Shown here piece by piece: positions 1-6,119 of a stretch of 7,714 bases of DNA (its first letter is position 1; every line of letters starts with the position of its first letter). Origin of the DNA: Balneolales bacterium. Lineage in GTDB: Bacteria > Bacteroidota > Rhodothermia > Balneolales > Natronogracilivirgulaceae. Position numbers and translations under genes: made by a program. The stretch spans positions 1-7,714 of the forward strand of contig SLLP01000101.1 of the NCBI GenBank assembly GCA_007133995.1. The letters run 5' to 3'. The notes beneath the pieces were generated by a model. It saw nothing but the letters and a program-made list of their open reading frames with translations. It was not told the origin of the DNA and did not search any database.

Positions 1-277
1 AGTGGCGGACGACACACTGCCTTACTTGGCCTTGCACCCCGCGGGGTTTACCGAGCCCCGTTCTGTTACCAGAACGGGCGGTGAGCTCTTACCTCACCTT
101 TTCACCCTTACTCCGGACGCATCCGGAGCGGTCTGTTTTCTGTGGCACTTTCCATGTTCCGAGAACGGAACTCCCCGGGTTTCCCGGGGCGCGGTGTCCG
201 CAGGTGTTCGGACTTTCCTCCCTCTCTGTCCGGCGAACCGAACCGGAGAAGGCGATTACCCGGCAATCCTGTCCAAA
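1..277 (-). ncRNA. rnpB: RNase P RNA, bacterial type A, 3' end missing
   Basis: This is the catalytic RNA of RNase P, which cuts the 5' leader from pre-tRNAs together with the RnpA protein. Read on the minus strand, the universally conserved blocks appear in the right order: GAGGAAAGTCC (CR I) at 220-210, AAGGGTGAAAAGG at about 109-97, GTAAGAGCTCACCG at 92-79, the GGTAACAG segment near 71-64, CGGTAAACCCCGC at 53-41 and TGCAAGGCCAAGTAAGG at about 36-20. This order matches E. coli M1 RNA. The 5' end is estimated near 277 by comparison with the P1/P2/P3 region of M1 RNA (the GGGTAATCGCC segment resembles M1 AGACAGTCGCC), so it is uncertain by about 10 bases. Roughly the last 100-130 bases, including the 3' half of P1/P2 and the P15-P18 region, lie beyond the left edge. 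It is downstream of and co-directional with the COG1579 gene. Open frames across it are spurious. Confidence 0.96.
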
Positions 278-440
278 TTGATAACGGACTTACATCCCGT
301 TGCGTACATTTTTGATATTTGAGAGTCGCAACTGTGGTTTCTGCCGCAACAATGACTTGCCGTTGCAACAGCTATCATTCGTGGCGCTGCCACCCCGCCA
401 GGCGGATCTCATTTCCGATCCGGGCCGGACCCCATGCAAA
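278..440. other. Spacer between the COG1579 gene and rnpB
   Basis: These 163 bases lie between the COG1579 stop codon and the estimated rnpB 5' end. They should hold the rnpB promoter and any terminator for the upstream gene. The only structure seen is an imperfect stem at 403-422 (minus-strand CGGATC, 8-base loop, GATCCG), with no T-run behind it, so it is not a convincing intrinsic terminator. No clear -33/-7 or -35/-10 pair was recognised. rnpB may be reached by read-through, by its own unrecognised promoter, or by both. Confidence 0.5.
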
Positions 441-1178
441 TCAGTTGATGTTCAGCTGTTTGCGAGCTTCGTCAAAAAAGCTGGGATCGACCACAATACG
501 GCCGGAGTTCTCGTCAAAAATGATCTTGTTTTTTCTTCTGACTTCAACCTGCACCTGCGGAGGAAGCATCATGCCGAGACTGGAGCCCTTTTCCATGGCA
601 ACCACGGCCATGCCGTTGTTCAGCCCCTTGCGCAGACGTTCATAACTGCGAAGATAACGGGCATCCAGATTTCTAACGGCTTCTTCACGCTTCCGGATCA
701 GCTCCTGTTCCTCTTTCTGAGTGCTTTCAATCAGCTTGTCCAGATTGCCCTTTTTCTCATCGAGCAATTTGCGGGTTTCCTCGAGCCTGGCTTCGCTTTC
801 CTCAACCGATTTTTCGAGCTCTTCCTTCTGTAAAGCTATCTCTTCGAGGCGGGAAAGTGCATTTTCCTTGATCTGTTTCTGTGTTTCGATTTCCTTGGTA
901 AGGGCATCGTATTCACGATTGTTGCGCACGGTCAGCTGCTGATCCTCATATTTCGCCACGAGGTTGTCGGCTTCCGTGATCTCCAGCTCAAGGTTGGAGT
1001 TTTCCACCGTCAAATCCTTAATCTCCGCTTTGGAGCGCTTGATGCGGGCCTCGAGCCGGGTGATCTCTGTTTCGATGTCCAGAATCTCCTCGGGGAGGTC
1101 GCCCCGCAGCCGCTTGAGCTCATCAATGCGGTTATCAATGTATTGCAGGTTTGTCAGATTTTGAAGTACGTCTACCAT
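441..1178 (-). CDS. COG1579 (zf-RING_7) coiled-coil protein with degenerate zinc ribbon
   Basis: This 245-residue protein belongs to the COG1579 / C4-type zinc-ribbon family (CT398-like), whose biochemical role is not settled. Residues 5-175 are an almost unbroken charged coiled coil, interrupted by the family's conserved RNNREYDAL segment at 85-93. Residues 190-235 are the ribbon region, recognisable by PPQ at 206-208 and by KIIFDENSGRIVVD at 218-231. In the usual family these positions carry two CxxC knuckles. Here the second knuckle reads DENSG, with Asp222 and Ser225 in the cysteine positions, the first knuckle region is GSSLGMM, and the whole protein has no cysteine. The fold may therefore persist without zinc. 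The ATG at 1178 follows the Nif3 stop by 17 bases, which implies co-transcription; no Shine-Dalgarno sequence is seen. Family assignment is strong; function is unknown. Confidence 0.93.
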   Translation of the reverse strand: MVDVLQNLTNLQYIDNRIDELKRLRGDLPEEILDIETEITRLEARIKRSKAEIKDLTVENSNLELEITEADNLVAKYEDQQLTVRNNREYDALTKEIETQKQIKENALSRLEEIALQKEELEKSVEESEARLEETRKLLDEKKGNLDKLIESTQKEEQELIRKREEAVRNLDARYLRSYERLRKGLNNGMAVVAMEKGSSLGMMLPPQVQVEVRRKNKIIFDENSGRIVVDPSFFDEARKQLNIN

Positions 1179-1195
1179 ATATGTGCTATCGCTGT

Positions 1196-2023
1196 TTACT
1201 TCATTTTTTGGGGTTGTTGTCTGAAAACATAATTGACCGGGTTGGTGTTCACACGCGTTCTGTGGACCTCAATCTCCGGAAACCGGTCGCGTAACCGGTC
1301 GCTCAGTGGCCCGACAACAGGCACTTCGCTTTCGTAATGTCCCGCATCCACCAGCAGCATAGACGCGGATTCTGTGAAAAAATCGTGGTATTTGAGGTCG
1401 GCGGTCACAAAGGCGTCGGCCTCCTGCCTGAGCGCCTCCTCTGCCAGAAACGAACCGGCCCCGCCGCAGACAGCCACTTTGCTGATATGCTCCGGTGATC
1501 CGGAGTAGCGGATGCCGTTGCTGTCGAGACACGTGCCCACATGGTTCAGGAATGCGGTGACATCCATCGCTTCGTCCAACGATCCGATGACGCCGAAACC
1601 GGTCTCCCTTTCCGCATCAGGATCACCGTTGTCATCAGTTTTTAAAAACCGGGGATTCCGAAGTCCCAGTGTATCGGCCAGCACAAACGAGACACCACCG
1701 GCGGCCGCATCCAGATTGGTGTGTGCGGCAATCAGATTGATATCATTGCGAATCAGACGATAGATGAGTGCACCGGTGCTGTCAGAAGAGGTGATGCGTG
1801 ACAGGTTTCGGAAAATAAGAGGGTGATGAGCTATGATGAGATCGGCTCCAAGAGCAATCGCCTCATCTGTAACTTCTGATGTAACATCAAGGCATGTAAC
1901 GACTTTTCTGACTTCCCGATCCTTATTTCCTATTAGCAGACCAACGTTATCATATTCGAGCTTGGTGCTTTGTGGTGCCCAGTCTTCCAGAAACTCGAGG
2001 ATATGATGGTTGGTGTAGCTCAT
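1196..2023 (-). CDS. Nif3-like dinuclear metal-centre protein (short form)
   Basis: This 275-residue protein is a member of the Nif3/YbgI/DUF34 family, toroidal hexamers that carry a two-metal site in each subunit. The likely ligands are visible: His66-His67 in IIAHHPLIF, His101 and Asp105 in AAHTNLD, and His229 with Glu233 in GHYESE. EYDNVGLLIG at 23-32 is the conserved N-terminal motif, and CGGAGSF at 186-192 and ADLKYHD at 208-214 match the second half of the family. The length is that of the compact form, without the roughly 100-residue PII-like insertion found in many Gram-positive and some other members. Proposed activities, such as GTP cyclohydrolase I type 2 or metal handling, are not established, so no enzyme name is given. 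It is the first gene of a probable nif3-COG1579 operon, a pairing seen in several phyla. The ATG at 2023 gives the expected N-terminus. Confidence 0.95.
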   Translation of the reverse strand: MSYTNHHILEFLEDWAPQSTKLEYDNVGLLIGNKDREVRKVVTCLDVTSEVTDEAIALGADLIIAHHPLIFRNLSRITSSDSTGALIYRLIRNDINLIAAHTNLDAAAGGVSFVLADTLGLRNPRFLKTDDNGDPDAERETGFGVIGSLDEAMDVTAFLNHVGTCLDSNGIRYSGSPEHISKVAVCGGAGSFLAEEALRQEADAFVTADLKYHDFFTESASMLLVDAGHYESEVPVVGPLSDRLRDRFPEIEVHRTRVNTNPVNYVFRQQPQKMK

Positions 2024-2032
2024 ATTCCCGAG

Positions 2033-2052
2033 GAGCAGCCCCCTGTCTGCTC
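2033..2052 (-). promoter_or_regulatory. Possible hairpin in the nif3 5' leader
   Basis: A perfect 6-base-pair inverted repeat (GAGCAG / CTGCTC) with an 8-base loop sits about 10 bases upstream of the nif3 ATG. In the transcribed minus-strand sense the loop reads ACAGGGGG, a purine-rich stretch that could act as a weak ribosome-binding sequence held in a loop. A stem this short can occur by chance, and no regulatory class was recognised. Confidence 0.25.
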
Positions 2053-2182
2053 GTCCGCTATGCCATCAAAGGCAGGTTCATATCGGTAAATGGAGTCTCT
2101 GTTTCGGTACACGATAAGTAACGCTGTCAGCATTTTCTAGTCAGAAAAGAAATATAACACTTTAGCGGGTCACTTAAAAGTT

Positions 2183-2221
2183 TTGAATTTACTAACTTGT
2201 ATCTTTGAAAAACGTATCTTT
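2183..2221 (+). promoter_or_regulatory. Putative Bacteroidota-type promoter with repeated GTATCTTT box, upstream of yggS
   Basis: TATCTTTG at 2200-2207 matches the -7 consensus TAnnTTTG of the Bacteroidota primary sigma factor. A TTG is present at 2183-2185, but the 14-base gap is shorter than the usual spacing of about 19, so the -33 element is doubtful. The octamer GTATCTTT occurs twice, at 2199-2206 and 2214-2221, offset by 15 bases. This could mean two overlapping start sites or a direct-repeat operator. A transcript starting near 2212-2215 would include the ATGs at 2251 and 2269 and the GTG at 2353 of the downstream gene. Confidence 0.35.
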
Positions 2222-2250
2222 CATTTGAATCGTATGAATCCGGATTTGGA

Positions 2251-3045
2251 ATGCGGTTATACTACATCATGTTGCAATACATCATAAATGACCGGTGGCG
2301 AACGCCGGACATACCGCGATCCGCACTCCCCCAATCAAACCAGGCTCTGACTGTGATCCGTAAGAATCTCGACATACTCGACCAAACCATCAGCGAAATC
2401 TGCACGAACTGTGGCCGTGACCCGAAGGAGGTACAACTTGTCGCCGTAACCAAAACGCATCCCGAAGAAACCATAATGGGTGCTTATGATGCCGGCCTCC
2501 GGAATTTCGGCGAGAACAAGGTGCAGGAGCTGGTTCCGAAAATGGAAAAGCTGCCTGACGATATCATCTGGCACATGGTGGGCACCGTGCAGACCAACAA
2601 AATCAAGGATCTGGCAGGTCGGGTAAACTGGATCCACTCCATCTCGAAAGTGAAGTATCTCAAGGAACTGGAGAAAAGGGCCGCACGGGTCGATCGCATC
2701 ATCCGGGTGCTGATCCAGGTCAATATCAGTGGTGAGGATCAGAAGAGCGGATGCGAACCTGAGGATATTGCCGATATGCTGGCCTATGCAGCCGGACTCA
2801 AGCAGGTCGCTGTTCACGGGCTGATGGGTATGGCGTCGCTTACATCCGACCGGGTTGTCATTCGCGAGCAGTTTCGCATGCTTCGCCGGCTTCGTGACGA
2901 GCACCGCCGGTTTGAGACGGAAAATATCCGTCTGGATGAACTTTCCATGGGTATGAGCGGCGATTACGACATCGCGATCGAGGAAGGGGCGACAATGATC
3001 CGGCTCGGAACCAGCATTTTCGGGGCCCGGGATTATAATGTGTAA
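2251..3045 (+). CDS. yggS: YggS family pyridoxal phosphate homeostasis protein
   Basis: YggS/YlmE/PROSC proteins are single-domain TIM-barrel proteins with the alanine racemase N-terminal fold. They bind PLP without known catalysis and keep vitamin B6 and amino- or keto-acid pools balanced. Numbering from the ATG at 2251, Lys68 in VAVTKTH is the expected Schiff-base lysine. NFGENKVQE (85-93), WHMVGTVQTNK (107-117), HGLMGMAS (189-196) and the phosphate-binding end LSMGMSGDYDIAIEEGATMI (231-250) followed by RLGTSIFGAR are all present, so the protein looks intact. The 264-residue frame is about 30 residues longer than usual. The family N-terminus corresponds to VIRKNLDIL, so the GTG at 2353 (231 residues) is a good alternative start, as is the ATG at 2269. 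No Shine-Dalgarno sequence decides between them. It is divergent from nif3 and the first gene of the plus-strand series. Confidence 0.94.
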   Translation: MRLYYIMLQYIINDRWRTPDIPRSALPQSNQALTVIRKNLDILDQTISEICTNCGRDPKEVQLVAVTKTHPEETIMGAYDAGLRNFGENKVQELVPKMEKLPDDIIWHMVGTVQTNKIKDLAGRVNWIHSISKVKYLKELEKRAARVDRIIRVLIQVNISGEDQKSGCEPEDIADMLAYAAGLKQVAVHGLMGMASLTSDRVVIREQFRMLRRLRDEHRRFETENIRLDELSMGMSGDYDIAIEEGATMIRLGTSIFGARDYNV

Positions 3046-3129
3046 CCGGCGGACTGCTGTATCCGTATGACTGAAATGTTCGGCGCCATCGCGTAATGCA
3101 TACCAACGTAGTTTCACAACATTAATTCA

Positions 3130-3471
3130 ATGACCATGATACCCTCGATATTTTTTTTGTCTGATGATCTGCTCGTTCCGATAGTCGCGATTATTGCCGT
3201 TTTCGGAGTCGGCGGGTTCATCGTTATCAAAATCATTCAACTTATTCGTGATGCCATACTTTCACGTCGCGCACCTGCCCAAAGCGACGCCATCCACAGA
3301 AGACTCCAGGAATATGAACACCGCCATGAGCAGTTGACCAAGCGGGTTCAGAATCTGGAAACCATCATCGTGGATTCAGACCTGGGCAATCCCGGGACCC
3401 GGCCTGAAAAAACCAATAGTGATGATAAAGATGACGATGCCGACAGACCCATGAAAAACAAGCTGAGATGA
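3130..3471 (+). CDS. Small single-pass membrane protein with PspB-like tail
   Basis: This predicted 113-residue protein has one strong membrane helix at about residues 13-38 (LLVPIVAIIAVFGVGGFIVI and following), then a basic stop-transfer segment with Arg46-Arg47, and an amphipathic or coiled-coil stretch at 54-82 (RRLQEYEHRHEQLTKRVQNL). The C-terminus from 84 is polar, probably disordered, and rich in Asp/Lys. The layout of one N-terminal helix followed by a short helix ending in RVQNLETII resembles PspB, the envelope-stress partner of PspC, but the similarity is by eye and homology is not claimed. It lies 84 bases after yggS and 79 bases before the DivIVA gene, all on the same strand, so a role at the membrane or in division is possible. 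ATGs at 3130 and 3136 are both usable. Confidence 0.75.
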   Translation: MTMIPSIFFLSDDLLVPIVAIIAVFGVGGFIVIKIIQLIRDAILSRRAPAQSDAIHRRLQEYEHRHEQLTKRVQNLETIIVDSDLGNPGTRPEKTNSDDKDDDADRPMKNKLR

Positions 3472-3518
3472 CAATATGCTCCGGTTTGGTGTTGTATTGA
3501 TGCCGGCACACTCTTAAA

Positions 3519-3536
3519 TTGGGAGCTAACCCCCAA
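3519..3536 (+). promoter_or_regulatory. Short hairpin in the leader of the DivIVA gene
   Basis: TTGGG at 3519-3523 can pair with CCCAA at 3532-3536 around an 8-base loop, 14 bases before the DivIVA ATG. A second, longer-range pairing of CCGGC near 3502-3506 with GCCGG at 3537-3541 would enclose it and give a two-part stem. It has no T-run and is probably not a terminator. It could shape translation of the next gene, but the evidence is only sequence complementarity. Confidence 0.25.
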
Positions 3537-3550
3537 GCCGGAATAGTACC

Positions 3551-4156
3551 ATGAAATTATCAGCACTGGAGATCAAACAGCAGAACTTTGCCAAGTCATT
3601 GCGCGGTTACGATGTGGCCGAGGTGCAATCCTTCCTTAATGTCGTGTCGAACGAATGGGAGCATCTGTCGAACAGGTGCAAAGATCAGGAAAGGGAGATG
3701 CAGCGGCTCACCGAAAAGTTGCAGCATTATCAAAAAGTGGAGGAAGCCCTTCACGAGACGCTTCAGACAGCCAGGGAATCGGCCGAACAGCGCATCAACA
3801 GTTCCAAGCAGGAGGCGCAAAATCGTATTGCCAGGGCGGAGCTCGAGGCCGAAAAGATCATCAGAGATTCACAGAAGGAGCGCCAGTCCATTCGCCAAAG
3901 CATACAGCGCCTGCTGGAGCGCCGGCATGAGATTATCAGGGGAATGGAGTCCTACCTGGAGTTGGCTACCGAATCCCTGGAATCCTTCAGACGTGACGAT
4001 AACTCCACATATTCATTGCCAAACGAGGATTCCCGGGAAGCTGCCGACAGCAAAAACGGAACCGACCAGGATGATCAGAAAAAGAAAACAAAAACGACGT
4101 CACATGCGCCGGGCGCTGAAGATCTGGACGATCTGATCGACAACCTGGACGATTAA
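3551..4156 (+). CDS. DivIVA-domain coiled-coil protein
   Basis: The first 35 residues match the DivIVA membrane-binding domain: MKLSALEIKQQNFAKSLRGY followed by DVAEVQSFLNVV. In Bacillus DivIVA a Phe-Arg pair (F17, R18) before GYD inserts into negatively curved membrane. Here the same place is Leu17-Arg18, a conservative change. Residues 36-145 are a long, charged coiled coil with few breaks, expected to oligomerise. From 147 the chain becomes polar and low-complexity, with a lysine patch at 177-181, and ends in a strongly acidic amphipathic tail (DLDDLIDNLDD, 191-201) that could be a protein-docking peptide. DivIVA proteins mark poles or septa and recruit partners; the partner here is unknown. 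The gene lies 15 bases before the phosphorylase gene, implying co-transcription. The ATG at 3551 puts the domain at the extreme N-terminus, as in the family. Confidence 0.93.
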   Translation: MKLSALEIKQQNFAKSLRGYDVAEVQSFLNVVSNEWEHLSNRCKDQEREMQRLTEKLQHYQKVEEALHETLQTARESAEQRINSSKQEAQNRIARAELEAEKIIRDSQKERQSIRQSIQRLLERRHEIIRGMESYLELATESLESFRRDDNSTYSLPNEDSREAADSKNGTDQDDQKKKTKTTSHAPGAEDLDDLIDNLDD

Positions 4157-4171
4157 CACACTAACCGGATT

Positions 4172-5011
4172 ATGCCTGAATTTGAAACCGTACGGGAATT
4201 TCGCACCAAGCGTAAGGAAGCACTTGCCTACCTGGAGAAATCAACAGATTTCAAACCCGACTACCTCATCATCCTGGGCACCGGACTGGGTCGTCTGGCC
4301 GAAGATATAGAGGTTGCCGACGCCGTTTCCTATTCCGACATTCCTCATTTCCCTGTTTCCACGGTGGAGAGTCATGCCGGGCAGTTGCTGTTCGGAACCC
4401 TCAGCGGCAAGCGTGTTGTGGCCATGCAGGGCCGCTTCCACTACTACGAAGGCTATACCATGCAGCAAATCGTCTTCCCGGTAAGGGTAGCCAACGCAAT
4501 GGGAGCAAAAACACTGCTCGTTTCCAATGCCTGCGGCGGTATGAATCCGTTGTACCGCCGCGGTGACATCATGTGCATCGTCGATCACATCAATCTGCTG
4601 GGTGACAATCCGCTTATAGGTCCCAACGACTACGAACTGGGCGTTCGTTTTCCCGATATGAGCGAACCCTACAGTACCGGTCTGATTGCCCTTGCCGAAA
4701 AGGTGGCCCTGGAAAACAACATAAAAATGCATCAGGGCGTCTATGCCTCTGTGCCCGGACCAACACTCGAATCCCGGGCCGAATACCGTTTTCTTCGCCA
4801 GATCGGGGCGGATGTAGTGGGCATGAGTACCATACCGGAGACGATTGCCGCTGTCCACATGAGTATGAAGGTGTTCGGAATCTCTGTGATAACCGACGAA
4901 TGCTTCCCCGATGCCCTGGAGTCGGTCGTTATGGAAGACATCCTGGAAGCAGCCGATATGGCCGAACCGAAAATGACCCGGGTCATGAAAGGGGTGCTTC
5001 AGCAACTGTAA
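4172..5011 (+). CDS. Purine nucleoside phosphorylase, class I trimeric type
   Basis: This 279-residue enzyme is predicted to split purine (deoxy)nucleosides with phosphate into base and (deoxy)ribose 1-phosphate, in cytoplasmic purine salvage. Family elements run in order: phosphate loop GTGLG (36-40), ESHAGQLLFG (66-75), MQGRFHYYEGY (85-95) with the phosphate and ribose residues Arg88, His90 and Tyr92, VSNACGGMNP (117-126), and GPTLESRAEY (196-205) with Glu200 in the base-binding position of human Glu201, followed by VGMST (216-220). Two positions differ from human PNP. The specificity residue corresponding to Asn243 is Asp242 in ITDECFPD, and the ribose-contacting His257 appears to be Met254. 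Asp at the first position is known to favour 6-aminopurines in engineered human enzyme, so adenosine use is possible. The length and the ATG 15 bases after divIVA fit the family. It could be called punA or deoD in different schemes, so no symbol is given. Confidence 0.95.
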   Translation: MPEFETVREFRTKRKEALAYLEKSTDFKPDYLIILGTGLGRLAEDIEVADAVSYSDIPHFPVSTVESHAGQLLFGTLSGKRVVAMQGRFHYYEGYTMQQIVFPVRVANAMGAKTLLVSNACGGMNPLYRRGDIMCIVDHINLLGDNPLIGPNDYELGVRFPDMSEPYSTGLIALAEKVALENNIKMHQGVYASVPGPTLESRAEYRFLRQIGADVVGMSTIPETIAAVHMSMKVFGISVITDECFPDALESVVMEDILEAADMAEPKMTRVMKGVLQQL

Positions 5012-5172
5012 CAAATGCCTGATAACTAGCCCTGAATCTGTAATTTCTGTCTTGTCTGAACGATCTTTTGCAGTAATTGACAGTAAAAATAAATGGATAG
5101 TTGAAAATAAAAAGTCGAATCTTCTCGTTGGTATTGCGTACTATCGTATGTTCATAATTTTCTATTTCCAAC

Positions 5173-6006
5173 ATGTTCTCTTCTGACCATCACGACATCT
5201 GGGATGAGCACCAGTGGGAATCTCATATTAATGAGATGACTCAGCGCCACGAACATCTGCGGGACCTGATTGAATCGGGTCCCGGTAAAGGACCCAGGTG
5301 GCTTAACCACATCAAGGACTTTCCGACCAAGCTGGATGCCGTTGATGCTTTCATTGAAGAGGAGTTGCTTCTGGAGGAATCCTATTTCCCGTTCGAAGAT
5401 GATGAGGATTCTGAGGGTGATGCCGATGATATGCTTTTCAACGATAGTGACGAGGACGATGAAGGCGTAGGCAACGGCAAGGATGACTGGGATCCCGCTG
5501 ATGACGGCGATTCTGATGACAATCCGATTGAAGGAGATGATTATTTCACTAATGATGATGACGATCTCGAAAGCCTGTTTGAAGATATTTTTGAGGAAGA
5601 GTCTGACGACGAGTCCATGTATGACTATGCCTCTCTTGAAAACATTGCCATTTACACTGACGCACGGGATCTGGCTGCCGATCTGCTGATTTATAATGAC
5701 AGCAAACCACACTATTTCAAGCACCCCGGTTTCATTTTTCTTGTCTCTGAAACTCTTCTTATCAGCACCAAACTGGCTGCAGCCTATTCCATGGGATTCG
5801 ATGTCGAGGTGCTCGGTGCCAACATTGCCTATTGCAAAAAAGCACTCGAAAAAACCAACCATACACTCTTACATCTTCAAAGCCTCAAAGAAAGTCCATT
5901 GAGCAGCTCCGACTACTACGAGCTGCACCGAAGGCTGTTTGAGCTGCGCAACAATATTGCAGTTCACATTCAGGAAACACGGGATCTCTTCCTTAGTCAG
6001 CTCTGA
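5173..6006 (+). CDS. Unrecognised protein with a highly acidic central region
   Basis: I do not recognise this 277-residue protein. Three parts can be seen. Residues 1-70 are probably helical and rich in His, Trp and acidic residues, with a GPGKG turn at 36-40. Residues 75-147 are extremely acidic: by my count 39 of 73 residues are Asp or Glu and only one (Lys103) is basic. This part is probably disordered and ends in an amphipathic segment, LESLFEDIFEEE (132-143). Residues 155-277 look like a compact all-helical domain with normal composition and a single Cys221. The last helix contains ELRNNIAVH (257-265), which has the R-x5-H spacing allowed for HEPN ribonucleases, although the usual form is R-x4-H. 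There is no signal peptide or clear membrane segment. Codon use looks like that of its neighbours. It starts 161 bases after the phosphorylase and probably has its own promoter. Its function is unknown. Confidence 0.85.
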   Translation: MFSSDHHDIWDEHQWESHINEMTQRHEHLRDLIESGPGKGPRWLNHIKDFPTKLDAVDAFIEEELLLEESYFPFEDDEDSEGDADDMLFNDSDEDDEGVGNGKDDWDPADDGDSDDNPIEGDDYFTNDDDDLESLFEDIFEEESDDESMYDYASLENIAIYTDARDLAADLLIYNDSKPHYFKHPGFIFLVSETLLISTKLAAAYSMGFDVEVLGANIAYCKKALEKTNHTLLHLQSLKESPLSSSDYYELHRRLFELRNNIAVHIQETRDLFLSQL

Positions 6007-6035
6007 GTTTTCCCCAAAAATGTGATGCGCACTGT

Positions 6036-6055
6036 AAGGATTCGCACATATCCTT
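6036..6055 (+). terminator. Weak possible terminator after the acidic-protein gene
   Basis: AAGGAT at 6036-6041 and ATCCTT at 6050-6055 form a perfect 6-base-pair stem with an 8-base loop, 30 bases after the stop codon at 6006. The stem is followed by a pyrimidine-rich tract (CTCTTTCTTAT). The stem is short and only moderately GC, and the tract is not a pure T-run, so termination here would be weak at best. Confidence 0.3.
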
Positions 6056-6119
6056 CTCTTTCTTATACGTCGCATGATCGTCACCGATGAGCTGCCTGTG
6101 CAGATGGTTGCCATGATTT

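Noticed and set aside
2..368. Open reading frames on both strands over the left end
   Set aside because: They overlap the highly conserved RNase P RNA, have no protein-family features, and differ in frame; the RNA explains the sequence.
403..422. Stem between the COG1579 gene and rnpB as an intrinsic terminator
   Set aside because: Only six base pairs and no T-run on the minus strand.
2335..3117. 260-residue open frame on the minus strand opposite yggS
   Set aside because: It mirrors the well-supported YggS coding sequence and shows no recognisable motif; it is a codon-bias shadow.
4241..5014. 257-residue minus-strand frame opposite the phosphorylase gene
   Set aside because: It is rich in His and Gly because it is the complement of the purine nucleoside phosphorylase gene; no family pattern is seen.
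5077..5105. TTGACA at 5077-5082 as a sigma-70 -35 box for the acidic-protein gene
   Set aside because: No -10-like hexamer at 16-18 bases; the nearest candidate, GATAGT at 5096-5101, is only 13 bases away.
5152..5862. 236-residue hydrophobic minus-strand frame that looks like a membrane protein
   Set aside because: It is the complement of Asp/Glu codons (GAT, GAC, GAA) in the acidic protein, which read as Ile, Val and Phe on the other strand; the apparent membrane segments are an artefact.
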